Made by a program: the position numbers and the translations under genes
From: Xestospongia muta
Lineage: Eukaryota; Porifera; Demospongiae; Haplosclerida; Petrosiidae
NCBI GenBank assembly: GCA_963693285.1
Contig: OY848918.1
Coordinates: 9,860,162 to 9,924,161, forward strand
Direction: 5' to 3'
DNA length: 64,000 bases
Notes under the pieces: generated by a model
Told to the model about the DNA's origin: nothing
The model's input: only the letters and a program-made list of their open reading frames with translations
Databases searched by the model: none
Shown: positions 43,801 through 54,356 of the stretch, in pieces
Numbering within the stretch: position 1 is the stretch's first letter
Layout: every line of letters begins with the position of its first letter

Positions 43801-44040
43801 GAATAATTTCAGAATGTGAATGTTTATGTCAAATTACATATAATAATCATTTCAAATAAAACCAAAAGAAACAATTTATTAATCATCATCTACAAGAACC
43901 CATAATAAACCTAGTAGTTATGCTGTCCACACCTATTAATATAACACATATTAACAAGACCTCATTTGAAGTAAAATCTAAATCAAGTTAATGGAAATGT
44001 CCATTCCTTCACAACCACACAACCTCAAAACACAATCATA
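43801..44040. other. 240-base block shared with 12146-12385
   Basis: Nearly identical to 12146-12385 (e.g. AAATAAAACCAAAAGAAACA, CACAACCTCAAAACACAATC). At 43800 it truncates the 5' side of a FReD gene; at 12386 it truncates the 3' side of another. No open frame, no terminal repeats seen. Confidence 0.7.
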
Positions 44041-44088
44041 CAAATATAACACTTAGAACCAGTTACAAACTCACTATCTAGTACTCAC

Positions 44089-44270
44089 CATAACACAGTG
44101 TTGCTAATGTAAGTAGTTCAGGCTGTGAACCAGGTCAAACTACATATTGTGGTGAGTAAGGATCTGTCTGTGTCTCACTGTCTCTATAATCTGTTTGTAC
44201 ATGGACAGTTCTAGTCAATGGAGCAGTTAGAGACAGTTCAGTAGATTGTTTATCCATCAGAGGTTCTAGA
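44089..44270 (-). pseudogene. CFAP91: CFAP91 5'-side exon, unit 5
   Basis: Only the STELSLTAPLT...RDSETQTDPYSPQYVV exon remains, with a sound GTGAGT donor. CGA (Arg after QYVV) is TGA at 44135-44137. The MIER and MMDE exons are deleted at the junction near 44038. Confidence 0.82.
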
Positions 44271-44324
44271 CTATATGAGGGAGGGTGAAGTAATGAGGAG
44301 ATTGATGATGGACTCACATTTGTG

Positions 44325-44685
44325 GCGCCAAGACAATTGATGGAAGCATTTGAGGAAGATCATCATAGGAACCTAAACATGCTCAAAGATCTACAAAAAG
44401 ACATGGAGGACCACAAGATTTCTCCAAGGATTCTCTGATAACTGAAACAGGATTGTTGAAGGGATGAGAGAACAAGGTATCAGAATACATCATGTGTTTG
44501 TTTCTCCAGTATTACGATGCATACAGACAGCTAATGACATCTTGCAAGGAATGGGTGACTTCAATACTAAAATTAAAGTAGAACATGGCTTCTTTGAACA
44601 GTTAGCTTGGTGCCGAGGGGAGGTACCTATGTTTATGCTTGCCAAAGATATAGTAAAGTTTGGTCTCCAAGTTGATCCAAATTAA
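44325..44685 (+). pseudogene. Histidine-phosphatase fragment, copy 6
   Basis: Keeps CGA at 44614-44616, so it reads QLAWCRGEVPMFMLAKDIVK, then FGLQVDPN to the stop 44683-44685. It has lost about 22 bases (FQVRLTE codons) near 44457 and one A in the AAAAAGACATGG run. No RHG motif. Confidence 0.8.
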
Positions 44686-45011
44686 GTTGTTTGCAATAGA
44701 ACTTTGTAATAATCTATTCTCAAATGTTGTGAATGCTAATTACAGGGGTTTTACTCATTTAAAATTAATTACAATAATATGCTGTCCATATTATCATCTT
44801 TATTTTGTTCTAAATAGTAGCTTGTTTATTGTAATTATTATTGATTTTTGTTTTAATGTTCTTTTAAGTCTCTTTTATTTCTCTCTTATGATCACTGTTA
44901 TATTTTTTCAGGGATAATAATTATTGTTATACTACAATATAAGGCTATTATAAGTACCTGTACTATGCAGAGTAATACACTCTAGTATCATAATATGTTA
45001 ATACAACATTT

Positions 45012-45430
45012 CTAGTGATCTTGTTGGTTGGTGGTTTCACTGCTTTGCCCCTCTTCACTAATAGTAGGAGTAGTAACTGTTTCCTTAGCTAGTCCTTCTT
45101 CTCCTAGTTGTTTATGGATAATACGATGAGCTGCTAATAAATGTTTCCTCTGACTGTGTTTGACTAGAGACATGACCAATGGAGTCCAGATATTTTTATC
45201 TATTGGTTACTTACCTTTCTCTCTAATAGTCTGTTTCTTTACCTCAGGTAGCAAGAAGTAGTAAACCCTTTTTCAGCCACTATTTCTTGACTTTGCAGTT
45301 TATCTCGACTGCAAGTATAATATTATATTATATATCATCTATTCTCAATACAGTAATGTAAATAACTTACGTTTCTTCAAACTCAGCTGCTAGTTTGCTT
45401 ATGACATTAGCTTGTTCATGTATCTCTTGT
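45012..45430 (-). pseudogene. CFAP91: CFAP91 3' exons, unit 6, cut by cassette
   Basis: The tail (45012-45310, with TAA after REKGK and the CCTTTTTCAG frameshift also seen in unit 5) and TRQEIHEQANVISKLAAEFE (45368-45430). Sequence changes abruptly at about 45431, inside that exon, to the foreign cassette. The shared frameshift makes units 5 and 6 sisters. Confidence 0.82.
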
Positions 45431-45700
45431 CACATTGGTCACAAAGGGGAAACAAGGCTTTGGAAGGAAGACTGACAGAAAATTTAACCCCAAATTTCAA
45501 AACTCCACCCTCAAACACACCCATTTTTTTTAAACCCCACCCCAAATTCATCATTCAACCCAAAATTTAAAAATCAACCGGAAATAGTATCAGAACTTCA
45601 CTTCCCTTTCAACTCCACTTACTTCCTCCCACCCACCCACTCATTTAAGCTCATTTCATAATTTTGCTCGTTTGGTTGTTTGGCTCGTTGGGCTTGGGAT

Positions 45701-46033
45701 TTATTTAAAAGGTTTAACAATAGCTATTTCTCTTATTACATTGTTCTGTTCTTTAAATTTCTCTTGTTTCCTTTGTTGTATTTGATATTTTAGTGTTATT
45801 TTGAGTAGTTGAGTCTTTAGTTCTTCTATTTCTTGCATGAGTAATTGGTTATTCATGTACAGTCTTCTAATTTCATCCATTAAGTCTTCAGCATTTTCTC
45901 CGCTTTTGTTGCAACGCCTGACAACCTGGTTAGGAGTATTTGTCTTTACTTGTGATATAAGGCTAGAAAGATAACAGTAGCTCAATACAAACACTACAAA
46001 GAAGAAGAACAACAGAAATTCATCTATCGCTAA
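45701..46033 (-). CDS. Small membrane/coiled-coil protein of cassette, copy 2
   Basis: Identical layout to 32417-32749, with substitutions such as QRKQEKFKEQ for QRKEENFKEQ. Hydrophobic N-terminal segment, RRCNKSGENAEDLMDEI, coiled coil, end IAIVKPFK. No ATG before the hydrophobic segment. Start unresolved. Confidence 0.5.
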   Translation of the reverse strand, partial: LAIDEFLLFFFFVVFVLSYCYLSSLISQVKTNTPNQVVRRCNKSGENAEDLMDEIRRLYMNNQLLMQEIEELKTQLLKITLKYQIQQRKQEKFKEQNNVIREIAIVKPFK

Positions 46034-46212
46034 TTAAGGCTTGCTGAATACCATAATGAGTGGGAAAGTAGTTCATCTCTGTCGATCGACTGAGCTAAGG
46101 TTATTTGTTTGTGTTATAAATGTAAAGTTTACTTTAAGGAAAATACATTATCTTGTTGAAAGTTTAAGGAAATGGCATTATATTGTTAAGGTAGTCAATT
46201 ATACAAAATTGT

Positions 46213-46656
46213 TTATCTTTTGAATATACCAAAACTATAGTCACAATGTGGACAATTGTGAGCTACATCTTGCCATTCAGGTACAAAGAAAGGTACACAA
46301 AAGCAAAATATAAGAGGTGGAAATAATAATATACCAACAATTATAAACCCTATTGCTACCATACAGGCAAAAACAGACGGTTGTTGGGTTGTTTTAGTCA
46401 TCACATCTTCTTGACAACACGGACAGAACTTCAAAGTAGATATAGCTCCTAATCTACCTCCATTTCTTGGTGGCGGTGGTGGAGGCGGCTGAACTTGAAT
46501 AGGTGTAGAATAGTATTGAGGCCTTTGAGCTTGAACAACTTGAGGAGTATAACCAACAAAGTTTTGATTTATGTTGATTTGCGGTTGTTGGTTGATATTG
46601 TATCTGGCTGGTTCATTCACTAAAGGTTGATAAGGTGGTGGAGCGCTTGGATTCAT
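46213..46656 (-). CDS. LITAF-domain membrane protein, copy 2 (intact)
   Basis: 147 codons from ATG. Residues 1-72 are Pro/Gln/Asn-rich with PPPY at 6-9 (WW-domain ligand type, also usual in LITAF proteins) and QPPPPPPPRNGG. Residues 76-147 are a LITAF domain: FCPCCQEDV (Cys78/81), hydrophobic in-plane or membrane segment 95-125, HNCPHCDYSFGIF (Cys135/138). Cellular LITAF proteins bind zinc and sit on the cytosolic face of endosomal membranes; LITAF-like genes are also known from some large DNA viruses. No introns, 106 bases upstream of the exonuclease stop. Viral or captured host origin is undecided. Confidence 0.82.
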   Translation of the reverse strand: MNPSAPPPYQPLVNEPARYNINQQPQININQNFVGYTPQVVQAQRPQYYSTPIQVQPPPPPPPRNGGRLGAISTLKFCPCCQEDVMTKTTQQPSVFACMVAIGFIIVGILLFPPLIFCFCVPFFVPEWQDVAHNCPHCDYSFGIFKR

Positions 46657-46762
46657 CTTACCAACTAATAAAATGTAAAGTTAAACTATGATTAACTTCC
46701 AATTTGAAACGGATGACAGTAATTAATATGCAATGGCACTTATAAATTAATAATCAAGTTAA

Positions 46763-47407
46763 TTATTTAAGGTCAACAGTATAAGTTATAGCATTCTTCC
46801 ACTTGTCTTCATCTTTAACTTTGAGCCAAATATCCCTCAAATCTTCACAATCTTCAGTTGAGTCTTTACCCTTGCTTCCAGCATGTCTTTTGAAGTGTTC
46901 ACCTCTTCCAAATACACCATCATACAGCTCGGATAGCTTAGGGTTGTTAGTAGATCTAAGGTATTTCTTTCCTGTAAAACAAGTGCACAACCATTTAACA
47001 CTACTCACATTAAAATCGATACCATATCGTTTAAGCTCATGATAGAGAATAGATCTATCTGATACGGCCCAGTGAGTAATCAGAACGACATTGTAGTTTT
47101 CTTGTAGTTGCTGGATGTAGTCGATTAGTTTATCCAGAGCTTCTTTAGTGTGCATGGATTCGACGGGTGTTACATGTTTATACATTTGGCCCCTAAGACA
47201 AGAGATACCACTGTAGGCGTTTGCATGAATAGGGCGATCGAGATCCAGACAATATGTTGAGATAAGTTTACCATCCATTTCCATGAGAGTGTATTGAGAG
47301 AGGATTAGAATGCTGAAGTCAAAGCCACAACTAGAAGAGTTAGCGCTGTTATATTCCGTATCAAAGAAGAGGTACTTGGTTGGTTTTGTTTGAGCAGGAG
47401 CTTCCAT
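46763..47407 (-). CDS. DEDD-type 3'-5' exonuclease-like protein, copy 2
   Basis: Same 214-codon gene as 33485-34129, start ATG at 47407. Asp16/Glu18, Asp118 and the His175...Asp186 segment are all conserved. Only a few replacements (e.g. RSTNNPKLSE for RSTKNPKLSE). Both copies remaining open while the plus-strand partner is riddled with stops suggests either chance or different constraint. Confidence 0.65.
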   Translation of the reverse strand: MEAPAQTKPTKYLFFDTEYNSANSSSCGFDFSILILSQYTLMEMDGKLISTYCLDLDRPIHANAYSGISCLRGQMYKHVTPVESMHTKEALDKLIDYIQQLQENYNVVLITHWAVSDRSILYHELKRYGIDFNVSSVKWLCTCFTGKKYLRSTNNPKLSELYDGVFGRGEHFKRHAGSKGKDSTEDCEDLRDIWLKVKDEDKWKNAITYTVDLK

Positions 47408-47567
47408 AATGTAATGACAGTATTGTCTACAAAATGTACTACTCCTCCAAAAATATGAAAGTGAAAACCAATGGCAAGATCCCAAAAGAAAATATGGAAT
47501 GGGAATGGCAATATATTGGTTGTCTTGATATAAATACAATTTTTAGCTTCCACACACAGGATGGAAA

Positions 47568-47588
47568 TTTACTGTAACTTACAGTAAA
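47568..47588. promoter_or_regulatory. Palindrome in divergent promoter, copy 2
   Basis: The 10-base inverted repeat TTTACTGTAA/TTACAGTAAA around a central C, as in copy 1, with TATAAATA downstream on the plus side near 47620. Confidence 0.5.
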
Positions 47589-47738
47589 TTATCTTGACTT
47601 GTTTACATTTTGAAAATTCTATAAATACCTCTGTTTTTTGAATTATTCACCACTTTTGGAAGACAGCAACTCTTAAAGTGAGATTTTACCATTATATTAT
47701 CCTCTTTTTAATTGAAGTTTGTTTATATTTAGTTTAAC

Positions 47739-49165
47739 ATGCAATATATTGATGAAGTTAAGACTAAGATTGCTGGTAGTAAACGGTTTTCAAATCAAGT
47801 CCCAAGAGCGCAGAAGATTGCAAGAGGAGCTAGACCTACTCAATTGACAAATATTAAAGAGGAGGATGAGGACATTAGGAGGTGAATAAGAAATGAACTA
47901 GAGGGATATATTAATTGACTTAATGCTGAGACTGTTGCTTATTTGGAGGATTTTTGGGATATTCTCACAAGAGAGTATCACAGGACCTATTTTGATCCAT
48001 CATATCATCCAAGAATCAACCTCAGTCAGATATCAACCAGGACTAGACCTCGGTTTACATTTTTAGATTTCATGTGGTCTTGGGCAGAGTATGGAGGCGA
48101 TCTACCTGTTGGAGTATTGCTCTCTTTGAATTTTAATCATGTCTTGGTCAATGATGAGGGCACAGCTAACTTTAGTGAAAGGTCAATGTTTATGATTGAC
48201 ACATTTTGGAACATTTTAGAACACACGAGGGGCTATGATGCATGGAAGAATCGAGTAATCCAAGTTACAAGAACATCTGAGGTAACTATTCCAGTCTTCT
48301 TTCAGAACTTACTCAAATTTGACCGCACAGTTATGGGAAGCTTCAATTTTAGTTTTCCAGAGTTTGAAAATGAGCATGTTTGGATTCCTGGCACATCTTC
48401 ATCTTGTCTCCACCAGTTGTGGGAATGGATAGTCAAGAATCATTCTGCAGATATGCTACCTTTCCAAGATCGCCTGAGAAGAGCTATTCTTTCTTCCAAT
48501 GTTAATTACACTCTTTGCAATCAAGATGGAGGGTGTCATCAAGTTTATTTAACCAACCAACCTACAGACACCTGTCCTCTTAGACATGAGAAAGGTACAA
48601 AGATACCTGAACACAAAGATATTAAAGTTCAAAAGAATTGTGGAGTTAAGATGACCGAGTTAGCTGATTTACTTAAACATTTCGATTTTTACAATCCTAC
48701 TACAAGAAATTGCACCTACTTATCAGCAAAGAAGAACAAGCAAGGAGAGCAGTCGATTCATGTTTCGCCTAAGACCAAAAGAAGGTTTGCTGTTATTCCT
48801 TGCCCATTTGTTTTATTTCTTTTCAATGGCAAGCTTAAACCTGGTGGTAAGATTGAATGAAATGTTGTGGGTAACTCTTCTTAGTTAGTAGATGATTTTA
48901 CCTCAATTTATCACATTGGTCTCTTTAAAGATAGAGATATGCTTTTCAAGTTTGACAAGATTGTTAAAGATGCTCTCATATCTATCAAATTCAAGCTACC
49001 CGATAACATTGTTACTCTTAATTGTTCCTATTTGGATAGTCGTCAAGTCGATTATAGAGGTAAAGTCATGGAAGATCAAGTCAAGTTTGCTGAAAAACAA
49101 AGAAGTCATTGGAAATCTTTCACTAGTTTTGATAAGTACAACTACAGTTCGTTTCTCTCTTACTA
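47739..49165 (+). pseudogene. Large unknown protein of cassette, copy 2
   Basis: From ATG 47739 one frame runs about 475 codons, interrupted only by stops: TGA 47883-47885, TGA 47916-47918, TGA 48858-48860 and TAG 48882-48884. The first two are shared with copy 1; the last two are TGG and CAG there. Visible parts: basic N-terminus, acidic KEEDEDI, LEDFWDILTREYHRTYFDPS, an aromatic-rich middle (WEWIVKN), CNQDGGCHQ and CPLRH, then FVLFLFNGKLKPGGKIE and a C-terminal SSFLSYYILFSYLSYF that probably runs into flanking sequence. No family recognised. Confidence 0.6.
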
Positions 49166-49458
49166 TATTTTATTTAGTTATCTCTCTTACTTTGTAGTTT
49201 CTTTGTTTGTAAATCATAGTAGACTTGGTCCAATATCTTGCCAAGTTTAGCTTGTTTTCTAGCTTTGACACCAATTGGTTTAGCTGATAAACTAGGAGGT
49301 TTAATTCTAGAAAGACAAACAAGTACATTAACAGCTAACACATTGATACTGTATTAATAAATAGTCTTTCAGATCACACAGCACAAGAAGCAACCAAACT
49401 CAGCCTAGTATCTGTTTAATACAAGAGACAAAACTTTTGTAATCAAAGCTAAAAACTA

Positions 49459-49547
<89 letters not shown>

Positions 49548-50070
49548 GCATACAATGTACCATTGAGTGTTGTGTTATATTGGCTCTTTATTGCATATTG
49601 CTCAATATAATACTATCATATATATAGTGTGTGTACAACATACCATTGAATGCTGTGTTATATTGGCTCTTTATTGCATATTGCTCAATATAATACTATC
49701 ATATATATAGTGTGTGTACAGTGGACCATTGAGTGCTGTGTTATATTGGCTCTTTATTGCATATTGCTCTGAATTAGCATCTAAGTAGATACCAATACGT
49801 GTCATAGGAGCATAGACTTGAGAATCAAAGTTAGTATACTCATTGATAATGTTTCTTCTCTCTTCTTTTCCTTCAACATGGCATCTCTGTTCTATTAGTT
49901 TACGTATGGCTGTAGTGAAGTGGAGGTAGTGTAAAACATGATCATTGTGATAGAGACTGTTGTGATAGTGTGATTGTTGTCAGAGTGTCTCTACCTTTTA
50001 TATGTTCACTCCTAACTCGTCTAATTTGTCGCTCTTTCTCTTTGTTTCTAAGATTCCTAAAATATTGTAC
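49166..50070 (-). pseudogene. CFAP91: CFAP91 middle exons, unit 6
   Basis: SSSAKPIGVKARKQAKLGK with ILDQVYYDLQTKK (49175-49305; TAA replaces a Ser-region codon boundary at LIS), RHVEGKEERRNIINEYTNFD (about 49775-49915), RNKEKERQIRRVRSEHIK (49998-50053, last T of FLRN changed). Continues directly from the cassette junction, as in unit 4. Confidence 0.78.
49466..49770. repeat. (AT)n/(CA)n microsatellite and 83-bp minisatellite
   Basis: An AT run, then about 28 bases of CA repeats (49507-49535), then three copies of the TCAATATAATACTATCATAT unit up to the VEGKQ exon. Confidence 0.92.
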
Positions 50071-50201
50071 ATAATTATCAGTATGTTAATCAGTTTATTG
50101 GTATCAAAATTGTTATTAACATCAAAATTTTTTTTACAAAATCAAAAGTGTATCAAAATTAATGTATGCAATGTTATTGATCACAGCGTGAGACTTTTCC
50201 T

Positions 50202-51443
50202 TTATTTCACATAGATCTCATAATGGGTTACTGGACAATCTTCATCAGATGTTGCTTCACTAAGACAGATCCTCATCTCTATGTAGTCAGTAGTGGAGCA
50301 ATTGAGTTTCTTATAAAACCAAGGTATACCAGTACGTTGACAACAGGCAGTTTCTATACTACCACATTGATGACCATCCCACAGAGGATCATTGGTATAG
50401 AATTTACCTAAAACAGGAAGATTTGGACTTCCAGACTCACAATAATAGTCACTACCAACGAATGGTGGTGGTGTTTGAGGATCTTTACTACATGGACAAC
50501 GACTATAAAGATAGTTATCAGTTGAGCCAACCATAAAAGTCCAAATATGCCTACGAGGATTACCATGAGTTAAACTGATACCATCACTGTAATAAGAGTT
50601 AATACTGCTGGTAGTGTGTTCTGCTCCATCTGTGTGACCAACTTGATATCCAATAACTTTACCACACACTCGAGAGTACTCAATGTTCCCTGATGGAAAT
50701 GTTATTCCTACACAGCTACCTTCACTACTAACTGGTCGGCCACATGCTCGAACACCACTTTCATTATACAATCTAAATTCATCAGGACATTTCTCATAGC
50801 TATCTGCCATGTTAAGATAAGCTACCCTCATCCAACCTCCTGTGGAATTACACAATTCTTCCATATAACAGTACACTTGACGAGCAATGCTGCTATTATC
50901 AGCTATAATATAATAGTCTGAAGGACAGTCTGGACATCTCCTTTTGACCTCCTCACACGAATGAGGAAGTAACAATGATGGAGGAGGACATTTCTCTGTA
51001 GTAGTGTTCTCATGAATATCTTTGAGAGTATTAATATCTTCTTTAATGTCATCAATATTACCTTCTAACCTAACCATACTTCTATTGAGATTACTAACAT
51101 CCTCAAGTATCTTTATAATGCCTTCATTGTACAATCTTGTCTCTAACCTGGATATGTTAGCAACAGTAGTCTCAGTGAGTTCTTTGATCACTTTATTACA
51201 TTTAGTTGGTGAGTTAGATAGTAGTTGTTGTGATACAACAAGTTGTATGGGACTAGTTGGATTACTACCATCTTTACAAGGTGGACAGCTACTGCGAGAA
51301 GATTTAGTAAGGAGTTGATTAATAGCAGCAGTCAGGTTAGCTATGGCATCATCTATACTACTATCACCATCAGAATGACTTAATGGATTAGACATACCAG
51401 TAATAGCTAGTATGACTACCAGTAAAGATAGAAGGGAAGTCAT
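50202..51443 (-). CDS. Secreted coiled-coil / fibrinogen-like protein, FReD-5
   Basis: A 413-codon open frame, MTSLLSLL subfamily. Signal peptide, PPCKDGSN linker, helix VANISRLETRLYNEGIIKIL, and a domain from SCEEVKRRCPDCPSDYY to EIYVK. Private features: KVIKELTETTVANI, PVSSEGSCVG, DSYEKCPDEF, SRVCGKVIGY, and the loop MVGSTDNYLYSRCPCSKDPQ with TPPPFVGSD. CLSEATSDEDCPVTHYEIYV near the end. The TAA stop overlaps AATAAA (50201-50206). Host intron of CFAP91 unit 6, whose 5' exons are absent from the window. Confidence 0.88.
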   Translation of the reverse strand: MTSLLSLLVVILAITGMSNPLSHSDGDSSIDDAIANLTAAINQLLTKSSRSSCPPCKDGSNPTSPIQLVVSQQLLSNSPTKCNKVIKELTETTVANISRLETRLYNEGIIKILEDVSNLNRSMVRLEGNIDDIKEDINTLKDIHENTTTEKCPPPSLLLPHSCEEVKRRCPDCPSDYYIIADNSSIARQVYCYMEELCNSTGGWMRVAYLNMADSYEKCPDEFRLYNESGVRACGRPVSSEGSCVGITFPSGNIEYSRVCGKVIGYQVGHTDGAEHTTSSINSYYSDGISLTHGNPRRHIWTFMVGSTDNYLYSRCPCSKDPQTPPPFVGSDYYCESGSPNLPVLGKFYTNDPLWDGHQCGSIETACCQRTGIPWFYKKLNCSTTDYIEMRICLSEATSDEDCPVTHYEIYVK

Positions 51444-51488
51444 TGTAACTCTTGTACTGTCTACTCTTGTTGTGCTGTAGACTGTCTA

Positions 51489-51497
51489 CCTTATATA
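51489..51497 (-). promoter_or_regulatory. TATA box of FReD-5
   Basis: TATATAAGG on the minus strand, about 46 bases above the ATG. Confidence 0.6.
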
Positions 51498-51499
51498 TA

Positions 51500-53300
51500 C
51501 TCACTGAGATAGTGAGATAACTAAGTCATCTAAAATTGAATAACACCTGGAGGGATTGACTTTCCAGAGAAAGTAACCTCCTTCAAATGATAAACGATAC
51601 CACAAGAACTACCTAATGTCAACCATGACTGTCTTTTCTCACATCAAAAAGATAATGTTCACCTCAAGGACTACCCTAATAAAAGTTGTGGTAAAATAAA
51701 TCAGTCGTCTTGATGACAGCTGTAGATCACAACAGTCCTCAGTGGTAATAAACAGCAACTGTACTAACAGTTGGAGGAATATCACAGTAAAGAGTCTCCT
51801 CCCATTATCACTCAAGTTATAAGCACTACTTTATGATATATTATGTAACACTGGAATCTTCTTTACTAGTTTAAGTCCACAATCATTTAATGAAAAGTCT
51901 ATCTATATAACCTATAATTAGTCATACTAATAGTTGTCTAGAGATAGACTACCAGTAAAGATAGAAGGGAAGTTATTGTAATTCATGTACTGTTCTACTC
52001 TGGTTGTGTGGTAGACTGTCTATCTTATATATACTAACTGAGATAGTAAGATAACTAAGTCATCTAAAATTGAATAACACCTGGTGGGATTGACTTTTTA
52101 GAGAAGTAACCTCTATTAAAATATAAAGGATACCACAAGGACTACCTAATGTCAACCACAACTGTCATTCCTCAGCATCAAAAAGATAATGTCCACTACC
52201 AAAAGCTGTGGTAAAATATATCAGTCGTCTTGATGACAGTTGTAGATCACAACAGTCCTCATTGGTAATAAACAACACCTGTACTAACAGTTAGAGGAAT
52301 ATCACAGTTAAGAGTGTCCTCCCATTACCACTCAAGTTATAAACACTACTTTATGATATATTAACACTAGAATCTTCTTAAATAGTTTATGTCCACAATC
52401 ATTTAATGAAAAGTCTATATAACCTATAATTAGTCATACTAATAGTTGTCTTGAGATAGTTGTATATGTTTTCCTTATAATTTGAGATGCACTGTTTGAA
52501 AAAATAAGATATTTCTTAATATCAACTGTATTACATGCCCCCACTAAAATAATAAGATAACCAAGGCATCAAAAATTGAATAACACTTGGAGGGATTGAC
52601 TTTTTAGAGAAAGTAACCTCCTTCAAATGATAAAGGATACCACAAGGACTACCTAATGTCAACCATGACTGTCTTTTCTCACATCAAAAAGATAATGTTC
52701 ACCTCAAAGACTACCCTAATATAAGTTGTGGTAAAATACGTCAGTCCTCTTGATTACAGCTGTAGATCACAACAGTCCTCAGTGATAATAAACAGCACCT
52801 GTACTAACAGTAAGATGAATATCACAGTAAAGAGTCTCCTCCCATTACCACTCAAGTTATAAGCACTACTTTATGATATTTTAACACTGGAATCTTCTTT
52901 ACTAGTTTAAATCCACTATCATTTAATGAAAAGTCTATATAACCTATAATTAAAATATCAGTCATAGTAATGGATTAGACATACCAGTAATAGCTAGTAT
53001 GACTACCAGTAAAGATAGAAGACAAGTCAATGTAACTCTTGTACTGTTCTACTCTTGTTGTGTGGTACACTGTCTACCTTATATTATATAACCTATAATT
53101 ATACTATAATTATACTATTATTAACCTATAATTATACTATCAGTCATAGTAATGATTGTCGAGAGATAGTTGTATGTGTTTTCTTATAATTTGATATGTA
53201 CTGTTTGAAAAAAAGGATATTTCATAATATGATCTGTATATACATGCCCCCATTAAAAAAATGAGATAATCAAGGCATCAAAAAATGAATAACACCTGCA
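51500..53300. repeat. Tandem array of the FReD upstream region, about 4 copies
   Basis: The GAATAACACCTGGAGGGATT block starts at about 51538, 52072, 52578 and 53287. Organisation and divergence parallel 7870-9700, so the array predates duplication of the unit. The third interval is longer because it contains an extra FReD start region (52974-53070). A further copy is at 55115-55530. Confidence 0.85.
52974..53036 (-). pseudogene. FReD signal-peptide fragment
   Basis: Codes for TCLLSLLVVILAITGMSNPL with the start ATG changed to TTG, next to a copy of the leader and TACCTTATAT box (53040-53085). It stops after SNP. A third relic, only GATAGAAGGGAAGT plus leader, is at 51955-51980. Confidence 0.8.
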
Positions 53301-53533
53301 GGGGGTTGACGTTATATTAGAGAAAATTACCCCCTTTCTCATAATAAATGATACCACAAGGATTACCTAATATTAACTATGACTCTCCTTTCTTAACACT
53401 AAAAGATTACTTCTATTTCAAGGACTATTCCAATATAAACTCTTTAGTTGTGTATTTACAACAAGTATCAGGGGTTAGCTGGTGTTTGGTCAGTTACTAG
53501 ATGTATCATCAAGTTATTATCTAAAAGCTAATT

Positions 53534-53746
53534 CTAATACAGTAATGAAAATTTGGTATTTTGAGAGTTGACATTCTGGGAAGTAACCATATCAGGAGTA
53601 CTAGCTATTAGACATTGTCGAGTTAACACCAGCTGGATAAGATCAGTCAGACTATCACAAGAGTCTGATCTACAAGATACTGGACAGCTATGAGAAGATT
53701 GAGTAAGGAGTTGATTAATCCAGTGAAGAACTTGCTTTTTAACCAT
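53534..53746 (-). pseudogene. FReD N-terminal region fragment, copy 2
   Basis: Sister of 9790-9990: WINQLLTQSSHSCPVSC, LIQLVLTRQCLIAST. No signal peptide or domain. Confidence 0.65.
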
Positions 53747-53944
53747 ATAAAAATATGCTTCACCTCAATGACTACCCTAACATTAACCAGGACTCCCCTT
53801 CTTAGAATTTGTTTGGTAAAACCATGAAACAGACCTCCTCCCTTTGCCTCTTCAAAGGTTGAAGAATTTCTAACATTAACTATCATTTATTATCTTAGCC
53901 TTTCTAAGACAACAGAACTACCCTGATTATCAACCATGACTCTT

Positions 53945-54356
53945 CTTAGCCTTCAAAAGACAAGTGTTACATTAAAGTCCTGGGACTACCCAATATTAAA
54001 TGCTGACAAAGATATAACAGATACCCTAAGGGTTACTCTGATTCATTCTTAGCCTTCAAAAGACAAGTGTTATGTCAAGGTCCTGGGACTACCCAATATT
54101 AAATGCTGACAAAGATATAACAGATACCCTAAGGGTTACTCTGATTCATTCTTAGCCTTCAAAAGACAAGTGTTACGTCAAGGTCCTGGGACTACCCAAT
54201 ATTAAATGCTGACAAAGATATAACAGATACCCTAAGGGTTACTCTGATTCATTCTTAGCCTTCAAAAGACAAGTGTTACGTCAAGGTCCTGGGACTACCC
54301 AATATTAAATGCTGACAAAGATATAACAGATACCCTAAGGGTTACTCTGATTCATT
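53945..54356. repeat. 103-bp tandem repeat, 4 copies
   Basis: CAATATTAAATGCTGACAAA begins at 53991, 54094, 54197 and 54300, exactly 103 bases apart. Units include ACCCTAAGGGTTACTCTGAT and CTTCAAAAGACAAGTGTTAC and are almost identical. The paralogous locus (10190-10320) has one copy, so the expansion is recent and local. Confidence 0.95.

Larger units (their letters stand above)
45431..49165. mobile_element. Virus-like four-gene cassette, copy 2
   Basis: Same gene order as 32389-35880. It retains an extra left segment (45431-45660) that is C-rich on the plus strand (CCACCCCAAATTC, CCCACCCACCCACTC) and absent from copy 1. Its right junction in ...TTTAGTTATCTCTCTTAC is identical to copy 1. CFAP91 exons from ESVIND to VEKP are missing. 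A single original insertion followed by duplication with the unit and separate left-end deletions explains this best. Confidence 0.65.
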
